DNA of 64,000 nt from Halomonas binhaiensis (GCF_008329985.2 NZ_CP038437.2:620001-684000); one strand, 5' to 3'; numbered from the stretch's first letter, positions 19,982-29,978 are shown. The notes: generated by a model not told the origin, from the letters alone. Numbers and translations are program-made.

Positions 19982-21367
19982 TCAGTCACTGGGCAATTCC
20001 AGTTCAGGATCCACCTTGTTGAGTGCGCGGGCGAAGCGGGCGCGGATACTATCGAGGGCTGCCTGATCCCTGCCTTCAAAACGTAACACGAGTGCGGGTG
20101 TTGTATTGGAGGCTCGACACAGGCCCCAGCCATCGGTGTAGTCCACACGAATGCCGTCGAGCGTGGTCTTGACCCCATCACTGCCGAAGTCACCCTCGCG
20201 CACCAAGCGCTCGGCCAGATCGAACTTGGTCTCGTCAGTGACGCTGACATTGATCTCTGGCGTACTCACGTTCTGCGGGTAACGTTCGAAGAAGGCATCG
20301 GCATCGCCACTGAACTGGGTCAGGGCTTCCAGCAGGCGGGCGGCACTGTATAGGCCATCGTCAAAGCCATACCAGCGTTCCTTGAAGAAGATATGGCCGC
20401 TCATTTCTCCGCCGAGCAGAGCGCCGGTCTCCTTCATGCGTGCCTTGATCAGAGAGTGGCCCGTGCGCCACATTTCTGGCGTGCCGCCAGCATTCTCGAT
20501 GACTTCGATCAGCTTGCCCGTGCATTTGATGTCGAAGATGACCCGAGCTTCCGGGTTGCGGGAAAGCATGTCCTCGGCGAACGCCATCAGTAGATGATCA
20601 GGGTAGATCATGCGGCCCTTGGGAGTGATCACTCCGAGGCGGTCGCCATCACCATCGAAGGCCAGGCCAATATCCGCCTGGTGTTCGACTACTGCCCTGG
20701 CCAAGTCTTCGAGGTTCTCGGGCTTGCCAGGATCCGGGTGATGGTTGGGGAAGGCGCCGTCGATGTCATCGAACAAGGCAACGGTATCGATGCCCAGGGC
20801 CTTGATCAATGCTGGGCCAAGCTCGCCTGCCACGCCATTGCCGCAGTCCACCACCGCCTTGAGGCGACGACCTATCTCGATATCACCGGTGATGCGATCC
20901 AGGTAGGCCTGGCGCATATCATGCTGACTTACGCTGCCTGTCCCCGAGCGCAGATCGGCGCGCTGAATGCGTCCATGGAGTGCGCTGATGGCGTCGCCAC
21001 AAAGGGCTTCGCCGCCAAGTACCACCTTCAGGCCATTGTAGTCCGGCGGATTATGACTGCCAGTAAGCATCACTCCGGACATGGTGCCATCAAGCGTGTG
21101 GGTGGCAAAGTACAGCACCGGTGTCGGTACCATGCCGATATCGATGACATCACAACCACTGGCAGTGAGGCCTCTGATCAGGGCTGGCAGCAGACGTGGG
21201 CCGGAAAGACGCCCGTCTCTGGCGACAACGATACGGCTCTCGCCACGGTCCTGTGCTTCGCTGCCAATGGCTTGGCCGATGAGTTCGACACTGGCCTCAT
21301 TAAGGGTGTCATCAACGATGCCACGGATATCGTAGGCACGAAAGATGGTGGCTGGGACCTGAGTCAT
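19982..21367 (-). CDS. algC: Phosphomannomutase / phosphoglucomutase
   Basis: This 461-residue enzyme interconverts hexose 1- and 6-phosphates, feeding exopolysaccharide, LPS core and glycogen-type sugar nucleotides. Motifs: 'FRAYDIRGIV' at the start, the phospho-serine loop 'LTGSHNPPDYNG' (~residues 102-113), metal-binding 'FDGDGDRLG' (~240), sugar-binding 'GGEMSGH' (~318) and the C-terminal phosphate-binding 'RASNTTPALVLRFEG'. Length and neighbours match P. aeruginosa AlgC (463). It lies 72 bp ahead of argB and 45 bp after dut. Confidence 0.95.
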   Translation of the reverse strand: MTQVPATIFRAYDIRGIVDDTLNEASVELIGQAIGSEAQDRGESRIVVARDGRLSGPRLLPALIRGLTASGCDVIDIGMVPTPVLYFATHTLDGTMSGVMLTGSHNPPDYNGLKVVLGGEALCGDAISALHGRIQRADLRSGTGSVSQHDMRQAYLDRITGDIEIGRRLKAVVDCGNGVAGELGPALIKALGIDTVALFDDIDGAFPNHHPDPGKPENLEDLARAVVEHQADIGLAFDGDGDRLGVITPKGRMIYPDHLLMAFAEDMLSRNPEARVIFDIKCTGKLIEVIENAGGTPEMWRTGHSLIKARMKETGALLGGEMSGHIFFKERWYGFDDGLYSAARLLEALTQFSGDADAFFERYPQNVSTPEINVSVTDETKFDLAERLVREGDFGSDGVKTTLDGIRVDYTDGWGLCRASNTTPALVLRFEGRDQAALDSIRARFARALNKVDPELELPSD

Positions 21368-21412
21368 AACGAGAGTCTTCCTGATGATTCTGGCAAGTCA
21401 CTGGCCCTGGTG

Positions 21413-21880
21413 TCAGTGCCGGCCGGAGCTGCCGAAACCGCCACTGCCGCGCTGACTCTGGTCGAAATCCTCGACCACTTCCAGTTCCGCCTGCACCACA
21501 GGAACCAGCACATATTGCGCCAGACGCTCGAAAGGCTCCAGCGTGAAGGTGGTCTGACCGCGGTTCCACACCGAGACCATCAGTTCTCCCTGATAGTCGG
21601 AATCAATCAGGCCAACCAGGTTGCCGAGCACGATACCGTGCTTGTGGCCAAGTCCTGAGCGCGGCAGGACCATGCCGGCGAGGCTGGGGTCGGCGATGTG
21701 AATGGCAAGCCCGGTACGTACCAGTTGGCAGTCACCCGGAGACAGCGTCAGAGGCTCATCGAGCAGAGCATGCAGGTCCATGCCTGCGGAGCCGTTGGTG
21801 GCATAGCGGGGCATGCGATCGAGGATGCGCTGGTCGAGCACTTTGACAGCCAACTGTGGGCGAGAGGAAGAGGAGTGCAT
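21413..21880 (-). CDS. dut: Deoxyuridine 5'-triphosphate nucleotidohydrolase (dUTPase)
   Basis: Hydrolyses dUTP to dUMP, which keeps uracil out of DNA and supplies dTMP synthesis. The 155-residue trimeric enzyme has the five family motifs: '[10 protein letters not shown]', '[15 protein letters not shown]', '[11 protein letters not shown]', '[12 protein letters not shown]' and the C-terminal '[12 protein letters not shown]'. Start ATG 21880 gives the expected length (E. coli Dut 151). It is 21 bp downstream of coaBC, as in E. coli and Pseudomonas. Confidence 0.97.
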   Translation of the reverse strand: MHSSSSRPQLAVKVLDQRILDRMPRYATNGSAGMDLHALLDEPLTLSPGDCQLVRTGLAIHIADPSLAGMVLPRSGLGHKHGIVLGNLVGLIDSDYQGELMVSVWNRGQTTFTLEPFERLAQYVLVPVVQAELEVVEDFDQSQRGSGGFGSSGRH

Positions 21881-21901
21881 GATAAATCCTTGGAAAGCGG
21901 A

Positions 21902-23194
21902 TCAGGAAGACAGCTCCAGGCACTTGAGGGCCTGGGAAATCACTTTGCTGGCGAGTTGGATCTTGTCCTGAGCTGGTTCGTCCTGGGTAAGAATGTCCTC
22001 GCCCTGACGCCAGATCAGCGTGGCGGCATTACGGTCGCCGCCAAAGCCCAGGCCTTGTTGCATCTGTTCGGCAGACACGTCGTTGGCCACGATCATGTCC
22101 AGCCCCTTGCGCTTGAGCTTATCCTGGGCATATGCCACGACATTTCGGGTTTCGGCGGCAAAGCCTACCATGACCGGGCTGTCGGGACGGGCCGCCAGGG
22201 TGGCGATGATATCGGGATTCTTGATCAGGCGCAGCGTCAGTTCTGGTTGATGATCCTGTTTCTTGATCTTGTGCTCGGCTGGAGATTCAGCGCGATAATC
22301 GGCGACCGCAGCACAGCCGATAAAGATGTCGCAGGTATCCATCAAGCTTTCGGCGGTATCCAGCATCTGTACTGCGCTTTCCACATCCAGGCGGGTGACA
22401 CCTGCTGGAGTCGGCAAATTGACAGGGCCTGCAATCAGGGTGACTCGCGCACCGCTGGCCACTGCCGCTTCGGCCAGGGCGAAGCCCATCTTGCCTGAGC
22501 TGTGATTGGACAGGTAGCGCACCGGGTCCAGTGGCTCCCGGGTCGGGCCTGCGGTAATCACGATATGAATGCCCTGACCTTGGGTGGAGCCGAGGGGAGG
22601 GCTGGTTTCCTCCGGCGTCTCCACTTGCGTATGGCCCAGCAGGAAGGCTGCAATCGCCTCCGGTTCCATCATGCGTCCTGGCCCAATGTCGCCACAGGCC
22701 TGATCACCCTGATCGGGACCCAGCAACGTCCAGCCATCCTGATGCAACTGGCAAGCGTTACGCTGGGTGGCTGGGTTGCGCCACATTGCCTGGTTCATGG
22801 CGGGGGCCAGGATCTTGTCGGCATCGCTGGCAAGGCACAGTGTGGTGAGCAGATCATCGGCCATGCCCTGGGACAGGCGAGCCATGAGGTCGGCCGTTGC
22901 CGGTGCGATCACGATGCGCTCGGCCCAGCGGGCCAGCTCGATGTGGCCCATGCCCAGCTCGGCAGCGGGGTCCAGCAGGGAGGTGCGTACTGCGCGTCCT
23001 GTCAGGGCCTGCAATGTCAGTGGCGTAATAAACGCCTGTGCCCCTTCCGTCATGACCACCTGAACTTCACATCCCGCCTGGACCAGCAAACGGGCCAACA
23101 AAGCGCTCTTGTAAGCGGCAATGCCCGCGCTGATGCCGAGAAGAATGCGCTGTCCCGGGCGCGACGGGAAGGTGGAGGGTGAGGATGATGACAT
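21902..23194 (-). CDS. coaBC: Bifunctional phosphopantothenoylcysteine decarboxylase / phosphopantothenate-cysteine ligase
   Basis: CoaBC joins cysteine to 4'-phosphopantothenate and decarboxylates the product, two steps of coenzyme A synthesis. The 430-residue protein has the FMN-dependent CoaC half (residues ~15-200; '[11 protein letters not shown]', 'PAMNQAMW' and the catalytic-Cys '[16 protein letters not shown]') and the CoaB half ('[25 protein letters not shown]', ~residue 210 on; 'KIKKQ' near 290). The start [20 protein letters not shown] has an extra ~15 residues relative to E. coli. It heads the coaBC-dut-algC-argB set. Confidence 0.96.
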   Translation of the reverse strand: MSSSSPSTFPSRPGQRILLGISAGIAAYKSALLARLLVQAGCEVQVVMTEGAQAFITPLTLQALTGRAVRTSLLDPAAELGMGHIELARWAERIVIAPATADLMARLSQGMADDLLTTLCLASDADKILAPAMNQAMWRNPATQRNACQLHQDGWTLLGPDQGDQACGDIGPGRMMEPEAIAAFLLGHTQVETPEETSPPLGSTQGQGIHIVITAGPTREPLDPVRYLSNHSSGKMGFALAEAAVASGARVTLIAGPVNLPTPAGVTRLDVESAVQMLDTAESLMDTCDIFIGCAAVADYRAESPAEHKIKKQDHQPELTLRLIKNPDIIATLAARPDSPVMVGFAAETRNVVAYAQDKLKRKGLDMIVANDVSAEQMQQGLGFGGDRNAATLIWRQGEDILTQDEPAQDKIQLASKVISQALKCLELSS

Positions 23195-23366
23195 GGTTGA
23201 TTCCGCACAATGATTCAGGCTCTACCTTACCACCGTACACAAGATCATGCGTAGCCGCGCACGCGAGCTGATAGACGCCTTGCTGGCGGTTAAATTAGCT
23301 CACGCAAGACAGGGAGATGTTGATACAGGCAGGAAACACGCGCAGAAAAGAACAAAGGAGACATGG

Positions 23367-24041
23367 ATGTCGATACGTCACTGGCCAGAGGGGGAGCGCC
23401 CTCGGGAAAAGCTGATGAGCCTTGGTGCTGGCGCACTGTCGGATGCGGAGTTGCTGGCGATTCTGTTGAGGGTTGGTGTTCGCGGGCGCTCGGCAGTGGA
23501 TCTGGCCCGTGATGTGCTGGTGGCCTTTGGTGGATTGCGCTCCTTGCTGGAAGCAGGAAGGGATGAGGTCTGTGCCCAACGTGGGCTGGGAATGGCCACT
23601 TATGTACAGCTTCAGGCATCCATGGAGGTGTGCCGTCGCCATCTGGAAAGCCAGTTGCGTAAAGGGGATGCCCTGACATCTCCTGCCAAGGTGCGCACCT
23701 ACCTGGCTGCTCAGTTGCGCCATCTTGATCATGAAGCCTTCGCGGCCATCTTTCTGGATAGCCAGCACCGTGTGATTCGTTTCGAAATTCTATTTCATGG
23801 CACCCTGGATAGCGCCTCTGTCTACCCTAGGGAGGTGGTCAAGCGTGCTCTGGCGATAGGAGCGGGTGCCTTGATTCTGGCTCATAACCATCCTTCCGGT
23901 GTGGCGGAGCCGAGTAACGCCGACCGCCGGATTACCGAGCGTCTGAGCGAAGCGCTGGGGCTTTTCGATATTCGCGTGCTGGACCATTTTGTGGTGGGAG
24001 ATGCTGAAGTGGTGTCTTTTGCTGAAAGAGGTTGGCTATAA
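23367..24041 (+). CDS. radC: RadC family JAB-domain protein
   Basis: A 224-residue member of the RadC (UPF0758) family: an N-terminal helix-hairpin-helix part and a C-terminal JAB/MPN domain with the metal-binding '[16 protein letters not shown]' (~residues 172-187). Despite the name, its role in DNA repair is unproven; relatives accompany mobile elements as anti-restriction-like proteins. AAAGGAG sits 6 bp ahead of ATG 23367 and fixes the start, the longer frame from 23247 being unlikely. It is divergent from coaBC and upstream of rpmB, as in Pseudomonas. Confidence 0.95.
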   Translation: MSIRHWPEGERPREKLMSLGAGALSDAELLAILLRVGVRGRSAVDLARDVLVAFGGLRSLLEAGRDEVCAQRGLGMATYVQLQASMEVCRRHLESQLRKGDALTSPAKVRTYLAAQLRHLDHEAFAAIFLDSQHRVIRFEILFHGTLDSASVYPREVVKRALAIGAGALILAHNHPSGVAEPSNADRRITERLSEALGLFDIRVLDHFVVGDAEVVSFAERGWL

Positions 24042-24449
24042 TGCGCGCTTTCCCCCATCGGGGATGATAAGTGGAAGCATCGCCCTCCTGCCTGGATGGG
24101 CGAGTCACAGTATCGTGAATGTCATATTCACGGTCGGTTTGTGCTGCGTTGCCAAGCAGTATGTTTCCAGAAACTGGCAATCTGCGGGAATGGCGGTGTT
24201 TGTTTGCCGCTTTCCTTGCTAGGGGTGCGTATATCTGCTATAAAGTGCACCCTTTGAATTCCCTTGGGTCAAAAGCACGGGGCTTATTCGTGGGCTAGAG
24301 GATTGGCAGGCCAGACGTTTATGGAGCGATTCGTAGACCGAGGCTGGCACCATGAGCAGTGCATGCAGCGTCATGATGCTCAGCATTCCTCGCCCTTCCC
24401 GGTTTGCCCGACAGGTTTTGAACAACTCGCCACGCGGTTGGAGGCTCTC
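24042..24449 (+). other. Intergenic region radC-rpmB
   Basis: This 408-bp stretch contains the rpmBG promoter (24216-24244) and a leader of about 200 nt. Short open frames within it show no family features. I see no other element. Confidence 0.5.
24216..24244 (+). promoter_or_regulatory. Sigma-70 promoter of rpmB-rpmG
   Basis: TTGCTA (24216-24221), a 17-bp spacer and TATAAA (24239-24244) form a good match to the sigma-70 consensus, with TGC directly before the -10 as an extended -10 element. It lies about 200 bp ahead of rpmB. Confidence 0.75.
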
Positions 24450-24686
24450 ATGTCCAAAGTATGTCAGGTTACCGGCAAGCGCCCGGTGACTGGTAACAAT
24501 GTTTCACACTCCCAGCGCAAGACTCGTCGTCGTTTCTTGCCGAACCTGCACACCCACCGTTTCTGGGTGGAGTCCGAAAAGCGTTTCGTGACTCTGCGCG
24601 TTTCCTCCAAGGGCATGCGCATCATCGACAAGAAGGGCATCGAAGAGGTGCTCAGCGATATCCGTAAGCGCGGTGAGCGCGTTTAA
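24450..24686 (+). CDS. rpmB: 50S ribosomal protein L28
   Basis: L28 of the large ribosomal subunit, 78 residues, beginning [12 protein letters not shown] and containing '[19 protein letters not shown]'. It lacks the second pair of cysteines and so is the zinc-independent form. GGAGG lies 5-6 bp before ATG 24450, fixing the start against the longer frame from 24264. rpmG follows 31 bp later. Confidence 0.97.
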   Translation: MSKVCQVTGKRPVTGNNVSHSQRKTRRRFLPNLHTHRFWVESEKRFVTLRVSSKGMRIIDKKGIEEVLSDIRKRGERV

Positions 24687-24717
24687 GTTTCGCTAATACC
24701 AAGACGGGAGAACTCCG

Positions 24718-24873
24718 ATGCGTGACAAGATTCGTATGGTGTCCAGCGCCGGTACCGGCCATTTCTACACCACCGACAAGAACAAGCGTAACACTCCGGA
24801 CAAGCTTGAAATGAAGAAGTTTGACCCGGTTGTTCGCAAGCACGTGATGTACAAGGAAGCCAAGATCAAGTAA
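24718..24873 (+). CDS. rpmG: 50S ribosomal protein L33
   Basis: L33 of the large ribosomal subunit, 51 residues, from ATG 24718 to TAA 24873. It reads [19 protein letters not shown] and ends with '[10 protein letters not shown]'. It has no CxxC pairs, so it is the zinc-free form. GGGAG lies just before the start. The rpmB-rpmG pair is standard. Confidence 0.97.
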   Translation: MRDKIRMVSSAGTGHFYTTDKNKRNTPDKLEMKKFDPVVRKHVMYKEAKIK

Positions 24874-24904
24874 TTCTTGATCCAACGCTTCTGGTGCTAC
24901 CCTG

Positions 24905-24931
24905 GAACCCGGCCTTTGCGTCGGGTTCTTG
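24905..24931 (+). terminator. Possible terminator after rpmG
   Basis: GAACCCG (24905-24911) pairs with CGGGTTC (24922-24928) over a 10-nt loop, followed only by CTTG-type sequence. A 7-bp stem without a true T-run makes it a weak terminator; mutM may still be read from upstream. Confidence 0.45.
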
Positions 24932-24959
24932 CGTGAAGGCCTAAAGGAAAGTCGCTGCC

Positions 24960-25811
24960 ATGCCTGAACTGCCTGAAGTCGAAACCACGCGCCGCGGTAT
25001 CGCTCCGCACGTGGAGGGGCGAGAGGTTCGTGAGGTGATCGTGCGCGAGTCGCGCTTGCGCGTGCCGGTGCCTGATGATCTGTCGGAACGTCTGGTAGGG
25101 AGTCGTATTGGCACTATCGCTCGGCGTGCCAAGTACCTGAAGCTGCCAATAGTTTCCGAGGCAGTGATCGATGGGTGTGGCGCGACCGAAAAAGGCACCC
25201 TGTTGTGGCATCTGGGCATGTCTGGCAGCCTGCGAATCGTGCCTCTTGGTGAGTTGCCCGGAAAGCATGATCATGTCGATCTGGTACTCGAAGACGGGAT
25301 GATCCTGCGTTACCGAGACCCACGTCGTTTCGGCTTCGTCGACTGGCTGCGGCAGGATGAAGGCGGTGACCCGCGCTTGAACCGCCTTGGTCCTGAGCCA
25401 TTGTCCGAGGCTTTTGATGGTTCTCGCCTGTTCGACCTGTCTCGTGGACGCAAGATGGCGGTCAAGCCTTTCCTGATGGACAACGCTATCGTGGTCGGGG
25501 TAGGGAATATCTATGCCAGCGAAGCACTGTTCATGGCCGGTATCGATCCCCGTCGTGCTGCTGGGCGTATTTCGCAGGAGCGCTATGACGCCCTGGCTGC
25601 TGCGGCCAAGGAAGTGCTGGCTGCCGCCATTGCCCAGGGAGGAACGACGCTGCGGGATTTCGTCAGCGGTAAAGGCGAGCCTGGTTACTTTGTCCAGAAA
25701 CTTCGGGTGTACGGCCGTGACGGCCAACCTTGTCAGCAGTGTGGCGCTGAACTCAAGCGCGTCACCCTTGGGCAGCGGGCCAGTGTGTTCTGCCCCCATT
25801 GTCAGCATTGA
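24960..25811 (+). CDS. mutM: Formamidopyrimidine-DNA glycosylase
   Basis: MutM (Fpg) excises oxidised purines such as 8-oxoguanine and nicks the DNA by beta/delta elimination. The 283-residue protein starts with the catalytic MPELPEVET (Pro2 becomes the N-terminal nucleophile), has 'RRAKYL' with the conserved Lys near 59, '[10 protein letters not shown]' (~82-91), the helix-two-turn-helix region near 'NIYASEALF', and a C-terminal zinc finger with Cys pairs (~255-280, 'CQQCGAEL...CPHCQ'). It follows rpmBG, as in E. coli and Pseudomonas. Confidence 0.97.
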   Translation: MPELPEVETTRRGIAPHVEGREVREVIVRESRLRVPVPDDLSERLVGSRIGTIARRAKYLKLPIVSEAVIDGCGATEKGTLLWHLGMSGSLRIVPLGELPGKHDHVDLVLEDGMILRYRDPRRFGFVDWLRQDEGGDPRLNRLGPEPLSEAFDGSRLFDLSRGRKMAVKPFLMDNAIVVGVGNIYASEALFMAGIDPRRAAGRISQERYDALAAAAKEVLAAAIAQGGTTLRDFVSGKGEPGYFVQKLRVYGRDGQPCQQCGAELKRVTLGQRASVFCPHCQH

Positions 25812-25850
25812 TTTGCTTCACCACATTCCCTGTACGAGAGAACTCCTATC

Positions 25851-27041
25851 GTGACCCGTTCACTGCGCTTGAAAAAGAATGCCGATCGCCGCCTCAAGGC
25901 AGGCCATCTATGGCTGTACTCCAACGAGGTCGATATTGCCGAAACGCCGCTCAAGGGTTTTCAGACTGGTGAGCAGGCAATTGTCGAGGCTGCCAACGGC
26001 AAGCCAATGGGGCTGGCCTACGTCAATCCCAACTCGTTGATCTGTGCGCGCATCGTATCGCGTGATCCGAGCATGCGCCTGGATCGCTCCTTGCTGGTTC
26101 ATCGTCTCAATCAGGCCCTGTCGCTGCGCCAGCGCATGTTTTCCGAGCCATATTACCGCCTGGTACATGGTGAAGGTGACCTGCTTCCTGGTCTGGTGAT
26201 CGATCGTTTTGGCGATGTGCTGGTCGTGCAGCTCAATACAGCCGGCATGGAGGCGGTGAAGGATGAGCTGCTGGATGCCCTGGACAAGGTCATCAAGCCA
26301 TCCTGCGTGGTGCTGCGTAATGATACCAGCGGTCGTCGTCAGGAAGGCCTCGACCAGGATGTGGTAGTAGTCAAGGGCGAGCTGCCTGATCAGGTGCTGC
26401 TCAGGGAGAACGGAGTCAACTTTGCTGCGGCGGTAATCGATGGCCAGAAGACGGGCTGGTTCTATGATCACCGCGTCAACCGTGCCTGGCTCAATCAGCA
26501 GGTAGCCGGCAAGCGTGTGCTGGACCTCTTCAGTTATGTTGGAGGTTGGGGTATTCAGGCTGCAGCTCATGGCGCCAGTGAAGTCCTGTGCGTGGATGCC
26601 AGTGCGACGGCTCTGGATCGCGTTGCCGAGAATGCTGCGCTCAATGGTCTGCATGAGCAGGTGGCTGTGGGGCAGGGCGATGCTTTCGATGTGCTTACCG
26701 CGCTCAAGGCAGAGGGTGAGCAGTTCGATGTAGTGATTCTTGACCCCCCTGCGTTCATCAAGAAGCGCAAGGATATCCCCAATGGCGAACGCGCCTATGC
26801 CAAGTTGAACCGTGCCGCCATGCGTCTGCTGGGGCGCGATGGCCTGCTGTTGTCCGCATCCTGCTCCATGCACCTGGCGAGTGAACGACTCACGGAAGTC
26901 GTGCGTGGGGCCATTCGTCACCAGGATCGACAGGGCCAGATTCTGTTCCAGGGTCATCAGGGGCCGGACCACCCGGTGCACCCGGCGATTCCCGAGACGT
27001 CCTATCTCAAGGCCCTGGGCGTTCGTGTCTTTCGTGACTGA
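25851..27041 (+). CDS. rlmI: 23S rRNA (cytosine1962-C5)-methyltransferase
   Basis: A 396-residue SAM-dependent methyltransferase of the RlmI/YccW type, which methylates C1962 of 23S rRNA. An N-terminal PUA-type RNA-binding region (residues ~1-80, 'HLWLYSNEVD') is followed by 'DGQKTGWFYDHRVNR' (~195-209), SAM motif I 'VLDLFSYVGGWGI' (~222-234) and 'VILDPPAFIKKRK' (~299-311). The start is GTG 25851, preceded by GAGAG. It lies 39 bp downstream of mutM on the same strand. Confidence 0.92.
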   Translation: MTRSLRLKKNADRRLKAGHLWLYSNEVDIAETPLKGFQTGEQAIVEAANGKPMGLAYVNPNSLICARIVSRDPSMRLDRSLLVHRLNQALSLRQRMFSEPYYRLVHGEGDLLPGLVIDRFGDVLVVQLNTAGMEAVKDELLDALDKVIKPSCVVLRNDTSGRRQEGLDQDVVVVKGELPDQVLLRENGVNFAAAVIDGQKTGWFYDHRVNRAWLNQQVAGKRVLDLFSYVGGWGIQAAAHGASEVLCVDASATALDRVAENAALNGLHEQVAVGQGDAFDVLTALKAEGEQFDVVILDPPAFIKKRKDIPNGERAYAKLNRAAMRLLGRDGLLLSASCSMHLASERLTEVVRGAIRHQDRQGQILFQGHQGPDHPVHPAIPETSYLKALGVRVFRD

Positions 27042-27085
27042 TGCCAGCATCACAGTGCAATAGCGTTGCCCAGCCGGGAGGTAAC

Positions 27086-27409
27086 ATGGCGAGTGTCGAG
27101 TGGGTTCGTGTCTTTTCCCATAGCAATGCCCTTCTGGTTGGTCATGTGCATAATCTGCTCTGTGCTGCCGGCATTCCCTGTGAGCTGCGCAACATGACCT
27201 TGGGCGGTGGCGCGGGCGAACTGCCGCTGCTCGAGTGTGAACCAGAAGTATGGGTGGCGGCGCATAATCGCTATCGGGCGGAAACGCTGGTGCGCGATGC
27301 GTTGGAAAAGGAAAGTTCCAACCCGGATTGGCGCTGCTCGCGATGCGGAGAGCATCTGGAGGGCGCCTTCGATACCTGCTGGAAGTGCGGCCGCCTAAGG
27401 GAAGAGTAA
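27086..27409 (+). CDS. DUF2007-like protein with C-terminal zinc ribbon
   Basis: A 107-residue protein of unknown function. The N-terminal ~70 residues ('VRVFSHSNALLVGHVHNLLCAAGIPCELRN') look like the DUF2007 putative signal-transducing fold (related to the PII-like ferredoxin-type fold). The C-terminus carries two CxxC-type pairs ('CSRCGEHL' and 'CWKCGRL', ~residues 81-103), a probable zinc ribbon. GGAGG sits 4-5 bp before ATG 27086, so I chose it over ATG 27041. It is between rlmI and a thioesterase gene on the same strand, 26 bp from the latter. Confidence 0.8.
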   Translation: MASVEWVRVFSHSNALLVGHVHNLLCAAGIPCELRNMTLGGGAGELPLLECEPEVWVAAHNRYRAETLVRDALEKESSNPDWRCSRCGEHLEGAFDTCWKCGRLREE

Positions 27410-27435
27410 GGGAAGAGAAAAGCAAGGGAGGAGTG

Positions 27436-27882
27436 ATGAGCAGCCAACTCGAATGGGATCTGCCTGACCCTTTCATCACAGAGATCGAGGTCGGCGAAGA
27501 GGCCATCGATCACTACGGCCATGCGAACAATGCTCAGTACCTGCGCTGGGTGGAACAGGCCAGCTGGGCCCACTCCAATGAGCTGGGGCTGACCCTGGAG
27601 CATTATCGAGAGCTTGATCGGGCCATGGCTGTGCATCGCCATGAGCTGGATTATCTGGCTCCGTGCTTTATTGGAGAGAAGCTGGCCATGGCAACCTGGA
27701 TTGTGGAATGTGATGGCCGCTTGACCCTGACACGTCGCTTTCAGCTGCAGCGTCAGGCTGATGGAGTGACGTTGCTGCGTGCGCGTACCCGTTATGCCTG
27801 CATTGCACTATCCAGCGGTCGACCACGGCGCTTGCCAGCATCTTTCATTCGCGGCTATGGTAGCGCCATCGTTTCCAACTGA
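27436..27882 (+). CDS. Acyl-CoA thioesterase, hotdog fold
   Basis: A 148-residue 4HBT-type thioesterase that would hydrolyse acyl-CoA thioesters. It has 'EAIDHYGHANNAQYLRWVEQASW' (~residues 22-44), with the Asp/Tyr and Asn region of the hotdog active site, and 'HRHELDYLAPCFIGEKL' (~71-87). GGGAGGAG lies just before ATG 27436. The acyl substrate is not evident. It is the last gene of a co-directional run mutM-rlmI-DUF2007-thioesterase. Confidence 0.88.
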   Translation: MSSQLEWDLPDPFITEIEVGEEAIDHYGHANNAQYLRWVEQASWAHSNELGLTLEHYRELDRAMAVHRHELDYLAPCFIGEKLAMATWIVECDGRLTLTRRFQLQRQADGVTLLRARTRYACIALSSGRPRRLPASFIRGYGSAIVSN

Positions 27883-28418
27883 AGCGTTATGAGGCATTGA
27901 ACGCTGCCGACACTGCCACCTATTAGCCGCCGCCGGAAGGTGGTGTCCTGGATACGGTCTCATCACTATTTGTTCATCTTATGTTCATGTTTATCTAACG
28001 TTCTTGTCAGGACTTGATCCTGCGTCATCCGTAGCATCCGCGTGTGCTGACTCGTACAGAGGATCTCGCGATGACTTGCATGAACACCTTCCAGCCTGAG
28101 TATATTCCCGGTAATGCCCGATGGGTTTTCATAACCCGCCGTGTTCGGTGTCCGAATGGTAGTTGTTTACAGCGTCTGGTGCTTGCTCGCTCCTGCTTGC
28201 CATCAGAGGAGGATGGTGCGCGGCGTTGATATGGCTCTGGTGGCTGGTATGTGCAGGACGTCATGATGACCTGGATGGTCGTATCGCAGAGCATAGGCGC
28301 AACCTGGCGGTATCGACTCTGGAAGTAGCGATGTTCTTGTGCTTCAGGCGACGGATGATGTTTGGTTGGACAAGCCGCCATTGTCGTCACAATAAAAGAT
28401 CTCACTCATGGATGAGTA
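27883..28418 (+). other. Long intergenic region upstream of the two-component genes
   Basis: A 536-bp stretch with no supported gene. Open frames of 61-140 codons on both strands lack family features. It holds an 11-bp-spaced direct repeat at 27971-27988 that resembles an OmpR/PhoB-type regulator site, and a CCACCT/AGGTGG inverted repeat (27916-27921/27938-27943) after the thioesterase that could end its transcript. Confidence 0.45.
27971..27988 (+). promoter_or_regulatory. Candidate response-regulator binding site (direct repeat)
   Basis: TGTTCAT occurs at 27971-27977 and again at 27982-27988, a centre-to-centre spacing of 11 bp. OmpR/PhoB-family regulators bind 11-bp-spaced direct repeats as dimers on one face of DNA. 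The cognate regulator gene is downstream in this operon, so autoregulation is plausible but inferred. Confidence 0.35.
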
Positions 28419-29978
28419 ATGAAGATTGTTGGTGTGGTAGCAAGTTATACCCTGATCCTGTTGACCATGGCGTTTGGTGGGGCTTTGCTGGCGTACTGGA
28501 ATGTCGAGCGCACCACCTGGCTGACGGAGCGCATGAATCTGGCTCATCGTTCCTACAGCACGCACCTGCGCTTGTCGGCACATAGCTATCAGCTGTTCAA
28601 GCAGTTTGGAGACGCCATCGTCATCGGTGATCAGGATGGTGGGGTTGGTGAGCGAGAAATGATCAGTCGAGTGTTCGATGATATCAACGAAATACGCGCG
28701 ATCATTGCTGCTGAAATTCGTCTGGCTGGAGAACAGGAACGGGAAGAACTGATGGTGATGGATGAAATCGCCAACAAGATCAACGTATTGATATTTGAGT
28801 TTGAAGACCTGATTCGGACCGGTCGCAGCCTCGATCCTGTGACACGCTGGTTGCGTTTCTCCGACTTGCTGGACGAGAAGATTGATCAGGAGTTTCGTTC
28901 GCTCATGGAAGATGCGATCACAGAAGAAGGTGAGGAGGCGGATGCTGCGCGCCGTGAGCTGGAGAAAGGCGCACAGCGGATTCGTCTCATTGCGATGGTG
29001 TTCGCTCTGGTTGCCAGTGTTCTGACGCTCGCGGTGACATTTTATTATCGAGCCCGGGTTGCCGTGCCGCTAAAGCGCTTGATGCAAGGTGTGGAGCATA
29101 TGCGCGCCGGTGAATTCAATCGCCCAATCGTAGTGACAGGACGCGATGAGGTGGGCCACATCAGCCACCTGATCAACCAGTTGGCGGCGGATGTCGGCAA
29201 GCATCGCCAGGCCCTAGAGCGGCAGAATGCCATGCTGGAAAGTGCTGTGGCAGAACGTACAGAGGAGCTTGAAAGGCTGCTGGAGGAAGCACACCGGGCG
29301 GAAGTCAACCGGCGACGGCTGCTGGCGGAGGTCAGCCATGAACTCAAGACCCCGTTGACCATCATCCATGGCGAAAGTGATGTAGCGTTGCGAGGGCATG
29401 ATACTTCTGAAGCGGATTATCGCGAGGCGCTTTGTCGTACGCGTGAAGCGGCGGCCCATACCTCGGCGTTGATCGACGACCTGTTGTTCATTGCCCGCCA
29501 GGAAGGTGGAGAACTGAATATACAGCATGAGAGAGTGGATCTGGTTGCCTTCCTCAAGGATGCGCTGAGTTTATCGCCACGACCGGTTTCTCTGGACACG
29601 GCATTGTCGCAGGCCATTATCCATGGTGATCGGCTACGTCTGAGGCAGTCGGTTCTAGCACTCTTGCATAACGCTTTCATGCATGGAGGAAAGCATGTGG
29701 CGGCCAGTCTCCAGGCTCGGCAGGACGGATACCGTATTTCCGTCGAGGATGACGGTTCCGGGTTGGCTGATTCCGACAAGGAGCTGGTATTCGAGCGTTT
29801 CTTTCGCGGTGCCAATGCTGCATATCAACATACGGAAGGAAGTGGCCTGGGGTTGCCTATCGTGCGGGCCATCGCAAGAGCCCACGGTGGTGAAGCGGGT
29901 CTGCATGATCGCCATGGAGGAGGTTTAGTGGTCTATATTGATCTGCCCCGGAGTGTTTCAGACGAGGCAAATGCGTGA
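28419..29978 (+). CDS. Sensor histidine kinase
   Basis: A 519-residue inner-membrane histidine kinase. TM1 is at residues ~5-26 and TM2 ~188-209; the periplasmic region between (about 160 residues) is helical and acidic, like a four-helix-bundle sensor. Then come HAMP (~210-265), a coiled coil, HisKA with 'EVSHELKTP' (phospho-His 307) and an HATPase domain with N box 'LHNAFMHG', G1 'DDGSGL', F box 'FERFF' and G2 'GSGLGLPI'. Its stop overlaps the response regulator start by 4 bp, a kinase-first order. The signal is unknown. Confidence 0.93.
   Translation: MKIVGVVASYTLILLTMAFGGALLAYWNVERTTWLTERMNLAHRSYSTHLRLSAHSYQLFKQFGDAIVIGDQDGGVGEREMISRVFDDINEIRAIIAAEIRLAGEQEREELMVMDEIANKINVLIFEFEDLIRTGRSLDPVTRWLRFSDLLDEKIDQEFRSLMEDAITEEGEEADAARRELEKGAQRIRLIAMVFALVASVLTLAVTFYYRARVAVPLKRLMQGVEHMRAGEFNRPIVVTGRDEVGHISHLINQLAADVGKHRQALERQNAMLESAVAERTEELERLLEEAHRAEVNRRRLLAEVSHELKTPLTIIHGESDVALRGHDTSEADYREALCRTREAAAHTSALIDDLLFIARQEGGELNIQHERVDLVAFLKDALSLSPRPVSLDTALSQAIIHGDRLRLRQSVLALLHNAFMHGGKHVAASLQARQDGYRISVEDDGSGLADSDKELVFERFFRGANAAYQHTEGSGLGLPIVRAIARAHGGEAGLHDRHGGGLVVYIDLPRSVSDEANA

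Noticed and set aside
20594..21658. Open frame of 354 codons on the plus strand
   Set aside because: Antisense to algC and dut, with no family features.
25908..27506. Open frame of 532 codons on the minus strand
   Set aside because: Antisense to rlmI, the DUF2007-like gene and the thioesterase start; the sense genes are well supported.
28044..28229. Small 61-codon frame upstream of the histidine kinase
   Set aside because: There is no convincing ribosome site and no recognisable domain; an open frame of this length is expected by chance here.
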